Assembly: GCA_013054445.1 (NCBI GenBank)
Contig: JAAMPI010001722.1
Location: 1-11,074 of the forward strand
Origin: Cudoniella acicularis
Lineage: Eukaryota > Ascomycota > Leotiomycetes > Helotiales > Helotiaceae
Direction of reading: 5' to 3'
DNA length: 11,074 nt
Under the pieces are notes generated by a model that saw only the letters and a list, made by a program, of their open reading frames with translations, was not told the origin of the DNA and searched no databases. The position numbers and the translations under genes are program-made. Positions 6,474 through 11,074 of this stretch are shown here, one piece after another (position 1 is the stretch's first letter; each line of letters opens with the position of its first letter).

Positions 6474-8407
6474 ATGTCTGCCGCCTCCCCCGAGCAACAA
6501 CAGGACAGTCCTGCAACGACTACTCAACCAGAGGCCTCTCGACCTGTTATTGCTGCCGATGATAACTTATCCTGTCAATGGGACAAGTGCTCGGAGAAGT
6601 GCACATCTGCAGAGGCTCTCTTTGTGAGTTCTAATCTGCCCATCACCCCACTCCAACAGAAATTAATTAATGTCACAGGAGCACATCTGCGAGAAGCATG
6701 TTGGACGAAAGAGCACAAACAATTTGAATCTCACCTGCGGGTGGAATTCTTGCCGTACCACCACAGTCAAGCGCGACCATATCACTTCTCACATTCGAGT
6801 TCATGTGCCTCTGAAGCCACACAAATGCGATTTCTGCGGGAAGGCCTTTAAGCGTCCCCAGGACTTGAAGAAACATGTAAAGGTACGCTCTGCCTAGCCA
6901 TCATGAAGAGATCATTACTAACTAATATCAGACACACGCCGACGACTCCGTCCTCCTCCGATCTCCTGAGCAGCATGGCGGGCAACAAAATGGCTACAGA
7001 CAGGGTGGAAAAGGTATGTAGCACAACGGCATTGGTTGTACCCCACACACCGCTCTGACACTTAGAATAGTAATTGCTAACCTGCAAAATCTTGCAGCCA
7101 CTGCCACAGGTTATTATGACCATGGTGCCCAGATGCACCCAGGCAATCAAACCAATTATGGCAATCCCCATCATAATGGGCACAACGGATATTACGCTCC
7201 TCAGCAGACAACTTCATATGGCCCTGTTTATTACCCGGTTCAAAGTCATGGCACCGACATCGGCCAGCATGCCGCCTATGACAGCAGAAAGCGTGGCTAC
7301 GATGCTTTGAACGACTTCTTTGGTGACGCTAAACGCCGACAAATCGACCCTACATCTTACGACCAAGTCGGACAAAGATTGATGGCTTTGCAAGGAATTC
7401 CCATCCATGGTGGAGGGATTTCTCAATATATGCCTGCCGGGCCTTCTATGGTCTCCGTTGATGGCCACGGAGGTCATGGTGGTCCAATATCGCAACACCA
7501 ATATGCTCTCCCACCAATGCCAAATCTCAGGACCAAAAATGATCTCATGAACATTGATCAGTTTTTGGAGCAGATGCAATCAACAGTATACGAGAGTTCT
7601 AATGCCGCAGCAGCCGCTGGTGTTCAACAACCAGGCGCTCACTACACCCACCAAGCGATCAACTTCCGCCAGAGCCACTCCCCACCACAGTCTACTATTC
7701 AAGGTCTTGGTCACATGAACTCCCACGTTTCCTCGGCTCATGTTCAGCCAATGATGGCAACTCACTCATCACAATCTAACTCCTCTGGTACACCAGCTTT
7801 AACTCCCCCATCAAGCTCCGTCTCCTACACATCCGGCCACTCCCCAAGCTCTTCCCACGGCATGTCGCCAATCTCCCGCCACAGCTCTACAGTCTCCAGC
7901 GCCTACCCCAGCCTCCCAGCCGTAACAATGGGATACTCCCCACACTCCACGGCTCCAACCTCAACACTAGGCACGAATTTTGATAGTGACCTTCGCCGTC
8001 GCTACTCAGGGGGCATGCTCCAACGTAGCGCGCCACGTGATCTTATGGACACTTCCTCGGACGATTCCCGCACTCCCTCGCCAAAAGAGACGACTCCTCG
8101 CCCAGAAAGCATCGTCAAATCTACGCTCGCGAGCAACATCGACCCTGCTCTGTCCGGCGCCATTTCTCCAAGCATTCAATCAGAAGGGGGCGACAGCGCA
8201 AAAGATCGTGCCGAGGAACTCTGGATCGAGAATATCCGTGTAATTGAGGCCCTTCGGAAACTCGTCAATGATCGTCTTGAACGAGGGGAGTATATCGAAG
8301 ACGAGGATACAGATATGTCTGGAACCTCGGAGCCAAAATCATCATCTTCACCGGTCGAGAAACCGACGGAGAGTTTGTACCCTGTGCTCAGGTCTGATGA
8401 TGACTAG
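6474..8407 (+). CDS. pacC: PacC/Rim101 pH-responsive zinc-finger transcription factor
   Basis: Exons are 6474-6623, 6679-6882, 6932-7013 and 7098-8407, giving 581 residues, somewhat shorter than A. nidulans PacC (678). The introns (55, 49 and 84 nt) have GTGAGT, GTACGC and GTATGT donors; the second has an ACTAAC branch site. Three C2H2 fingers span residues 34-120: C34/C39/H52/H57, C70/C75 with H88/H92, and C100/C103/H116/H120. The [13 protein letters not shown] and [17 protein letters not shown] runs are almost invariant in the family. A basic stretch (DAKRRQ, 222-227) may aid nuclear import. YPSL (415-418) and YPVL (573-576) fit the YPxL motifs that dock PalA/Rim20. [14 protein letters not shown] (443-456) fits the signalling-protease box cut by PalB at alkaline pH. 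A conserved amphipathic segment (521-544) fits the C-terminal region that keeps the full-length protein closed. The start has a good Kozak context (GCCAAGATG). The processed protein activates alkaline-expressed genes and represses acid-expressed genes. Confidence 0.96.
6624..6678 (+). other. pacC intron 1
   Basis: It runs from GTGAGT to CACAG, 55 nt, phase 0. Splicing joins ...SAEALF to EHICEKH, completing the first zinc finger. Its removal restores the family's invariant finger spacing, which supports the exact boundaries. Confidence 0.92.
6883..6931 (+). other. pacC intron 2
   Basis: It runs from GTACGC to TCAG, 49 nt, phase 0, with ACTAAC at 6917-6922 as the likely branch site. Splicing joins KKHVK to THADDS and so restores the last zinc histidine of finger 3. 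Confidence 0.93.
7014..7097 (+). other. pacC intron 3
   Basis: It runs from GTATGT to TTGCAG, 84 nt, phase 1. It joins RQGGK to [12 protein letters not shown]; the GYYDH block is conserved in PacC proteins. A TGCTAAC-like branch element lies at about 7075-7081. Confidence 0.85.
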
Positions 8408-9085
8408 GTCATTATTATCTCTACTACTTGCAATTGTAACATGCTTCATGACTTATGATCTGAAGCGGCGTTTTTATGGATTGGGGCGAACGCTTGAATT
8501 ATGTATAGTTTTCGATTTATTTGTGAGCACTCGGGTTTTTGCTTTATGGGAAACGATGAAAATGAGACGACAGGAATTGGGAAAAGGGCTGATGATAGAG
8601 GCGTGATACCTAGCTAGTTGTGATAGCTGCTGCTGAATTACGAAATTAAATGTATTATATTCCCATGCAATTACCTACCTGCCACTATACTTCAATCTCA
8701 AGTGATCTTTCTATCTGCTGTCGGTTTTGCAACCTGTTAGTTCCAACCACAATGCATATGTTGTATTGGCCGCTTATACTTCCCCACTTACCCCGATACC
8801 AAGCTCAAAGTTGAGTTAGTGTTGACTTCGAGGAAGACGACTTAGACAAATAATACAAAAACAGAACAGTTGGGCGGTATTATGTGATATATTTCTTAGC
8901 GAGAGAATAGGGGAACAACTTCCAGGCTGTCACAGCAAGGACACCAATCAGGATTTCAAATCTAAATTCGCACATAATATTTGTCTACTTAGGTGGTTTA
9001 ACAGTTTCAGAGCAAAGGAGTAAAATACTTTCTTTATAAACATCTATCATTTCCAATCTCGATAGCAGCATATCATGACCAAGAT
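8408..9085. other. Convergent intergenic region, 3' ends of pacC and the MFS pseudogene
   Basis: This stretch holds the 3' trailers of two genes pointing at each other. It is AT-rich, with stretches such as AAATTAAATGTATTATATTC near 8643-8662 that could serve as polyadenylation signals. No canonical AATAAA, no gene and no clear repeat were found. One open frame that overlaps the pacC stop and runs to 8606 is a shadow. Confidence 0.5.
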
Positions 9086-10961
9086 TCATAAGGCTGTCTC
9101 TAATTCGTGTGGTTCTCTTAATGGAACTATCTTCTCCATATTTACAATTCCAGATGGTTCAGAAGTCGTTGTGGTTTCTTCAGGTGTTTCTTGAGCTTCT
9201 GAAATGAGAGTTTGACCGATTCTGTTGTATAAGAGGGACAACGCCAAACCAATAACAGCCCATCCGATGGTACCGTAAAATGCTGCACGGTATCCACGGA
9301 CCTTGGCGTTTCCTGAGTTCTCTCCTCCATTTTAGAAGCGACTGAATCGTTGATGACAGTCAAAATTACAAGTCCGAGGACGGCACCTCCCACATTCAAA
9401 GACATCTAATGCGAATTAGTGTGTAAGGGAGAGTATTGCGGGTTTACTTACATTACACACGCCTGCGACAGCTCCTTGATCTTCAGGCGGCGCCGAACCA
9501 ACCACCGTCACCATGGACACAAAATAAACCGAACTAACTCCGAGAATATAGAGAATCATGCCCAGGAAACAGTAACGCCAGTAATCGGAGCCATCTCCTA
9601 TCAGAGCCAATAGAACCACGCCCGCAATGGCAAATATCCAGCTTGCGATGAGAATTTTATACGACCCAATCGGTTGAAGCAGGTGGGGAAGAACCATGTT
9701 GATGAGGAAGGCTGTGACACCGAGAGGAAGGAAGCGCACTGCGGTGGAAAGGGGTGAGAAGCCGAAACCTGGACATGTTATTCTTGTGCATAATAGAGGC
9801 GAAAATGAGAGTTCATACTTTGCAACTCCAGAGTAAGGAAGTAATTGGCTCCTTGCCAGACAGCGTATGTAAGTGCTGCGAGCAAGCATCCAATGGGAAG
9901 TTTTCCACCAGTCCACAGATGATTTGGAACAAGCGGATACGGAACTACTTTGGCCTCAACGTAAACGAGGACTAACAGGGATAAAATTGTAATCACAATT
10001 GTGCTGATGACGTCGCCATTGCTCCAGCCATCTGTGTTCCCTAATGTCAGCGCATAGATCAGAAGAATCACGCTTGTGATGGACAGGATCGCGCCGACCG
10101 GATCACAACGCGAGACAATTTGTTTCCATGTGAGAGTCTTTCCTGTTGGTGGGGGAGTAATGTCGCGGATGAGGAAGAGGGCCAGGACGAGGAGAAAACC
10201 TTCGACGATGAGAGGGAACCATAAGATCTAGAGGGTCAGCTATGTGCTCTGCATAAAAGTGCAAACTCTCACCCAGCGCTAGGTCAACAGGGACGTGAAT
10301 AAGTCTCCAAAGATAGGACCTAATCTGATCAAGTCATTCATCAGTGAATGAATCATATTAGAACCTGAATTTAGCAGTGGAGACATACGCGAATCCCAAG
10401 GAATCACTTGGTCCCCACCAACTTAGTGCCAGGCCCTGCATATGAGGCTCTGGGAATAAGCGTGCAACGGATGCTTGCGCTGCAAGAATGGTAAAAGAGG
10501 CTACGATGCCTTGAAATGCCCGGGAAACAACAAGACCGATTTGCGTGGGAGCCAGCACGCAAGCCAAAGTGAAGATATTGAAAAATGCCATGGAGATTTT
10601 GAGGGTTGCTTCTTGGCCGAAAATGTCACCGAGACGGCCGCCAATGACGAGAAATCCACCGTACTGTTTTCGTGAGATACATTAACGTTGTTCATCTACT
10701 AGAGTTTGGGAAGACATACCGTGAGGGAGTAAGCGGTAAGAACCCATTGCAGCGCGCCCTGAGAGAAGCCAAGATCGTCTTAGATGATAGGTAATGCAAT
10801 GGTACACATACTAAGGTTCGCAATGTCGATGAAGAATGTCAAGCAGCTGGTAAGAAATTTAGTTGTTGAAAGCCGAAACACCAGCAACAAACTGATACAA
10901 TTGCCAATTGGACCCAGCGCAGCCAGCTTCTTTTGGAGACAACCTCGATAGCAGATGACAT
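9086..10961 (-). pseudogene. MFS transporter (DHA2-like, 14-helix type), recently inactivated
   Basis: Minus-strand exons: 10961-10720, 10663-10389, 10324-10273, 10227-9819, 9768-9452 and 9405-9086. The five introns are 56, 64, 45, 50 and 46 nt with good GT-AG ends. The spliced length is about 538 codons, normal for 14-helix fungal MFS carriers. Motif A is seen as GGRLGDIFGQ; FFIDIANLSM, LQWVLTAYSLT, RWILWFPLIVEG and APPEDQGAVAGVCN are family-like, and many hydrophobic helices follow. Such carriers export drugs or metabolites by proton antiport at the plasma membrane. Four lesions: a frame change in the first exon between WVQLAIVS and LTFFIDIA (about 10898-10850); TAA at 10782-10780 where Q is expected (PII-stop-DDLGFS); TAG at 10281-10279 where W is expected (LLT-stop-RW); and a one-base loss in an A run (9333-9330), after which the true C-terminus (RGYRAAFYGTIGWAVIGLAL) reads in another frame to a TGA at 9088-9086. 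The conserved GPxxGG after helix 5 reads GPIFGD. The substrate is unknown. Confidence 0.85.
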
Positions 10962-11074
10962 GATGAATCAAGGTGAGAAGGTGAAAGGATGAGATTGGGA
11001 GTGAGGAAAATGACGGGAAAAATTCACATGAGCTAGTCGTGAATTTCGAAAGGAAAGCGTGCAGGGTGGGAGGT
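10962..11074 (-). other. Upstream flank of the MFS pseudogene
   Basis: The last 113 bases form the presumed 5' leader of the transporter gene, which reads leftwards. It is purine-rich on the plus strand, so pyrimidine-rich on the coding strand, as fungal leaders often are. No other gene is visible before the window ends. Confidence 0.4.

Noticed and set aside
8244..8606. 120-codon plus-strand frame across the end of pacC
   Set aside because: Overlaps the conserved pacC C-terminus in another frame and continues into the AT-rich trailer; no motif.
10847..10898. Intron that would rescue the first exon of the transporter
   Set aside because: GTATCA...ACTAAAT...CCAG looks intron-like (52 nt), but splicing leaves the wrong phase and runs into a stop. 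A frameshift is the simpler explanation.
1..11074. tRNA genes, CRISPR arrays, transposon ends
   Set aside because: No A/B-box pairs, regularly spaced repeats or terminal inverted repeats with target duplications were found on reading both strands.

Overview
The window is from a filamentous ascomycete. The short 45-85 nt GT-AG introns, the ACTAAC/CTGAC-type branch sites and an unmistakable PacC/Rim101 pH-response regulator show this. The style of the other proteins (fungal hypothetical families, a 14-helix type MFS transporter, WD40 remnants) suggests a leotiomycete-like pezizomycotine fungus. That placement is inference from protein style, not a measured relationship.

Only one gene looks intact: pacC, plus strand, 6474-8407, four exons, 581 residues. 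It keeps three zinc fingers, a basic nuclear-localisation segment, the signalling-protease box and two YPxL docking motifs for PalA. On the right, tail-to-tail with pacC, lies an MFS transporter gene (minus strand, 10961-9086). Its exon-intron structure is nearly perfect, but it carries two nonsense codons and two frameshifts, so it is a young pseudogene (or shows assembly errors).

The left half (1-4600) is a gene graveyard on the minus strand. At 876-1 is a fungal hypothetical protein, running off the left edge, broken by a TAG inside a conserved WEVEE-like motif. At about 4457-3601 is a decayed gene with a six-cysteine, Zn2Cys6-spaced cluster. At about 3600-2893 is a decayed array of WD40 repeats. 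From 4140 to 2893 a single minus-strand frame holds only seven stops where about 20 would be expected by chance, so the last two may once have been one gene. The stretches 1261-2550, 4740-5000 and 8408-9085 show no gene.

The most interesting element is the 1.5 kb upstream of pacC. It contains 17 copies of the PacC-binding hexamer GCCARG between 5006 and 6473, where about 1.4 are expected by chance. Sixteen of the 17 lie in the same orientation. Two triplets are spaced 10-11 bp apart (one helical turn), one of them built on a perfect 10-bp tandem duplication, and one copy touches the start codon. This looks like an unusually dense, helically phased autoregulatory array through which PacC would control its own gene.
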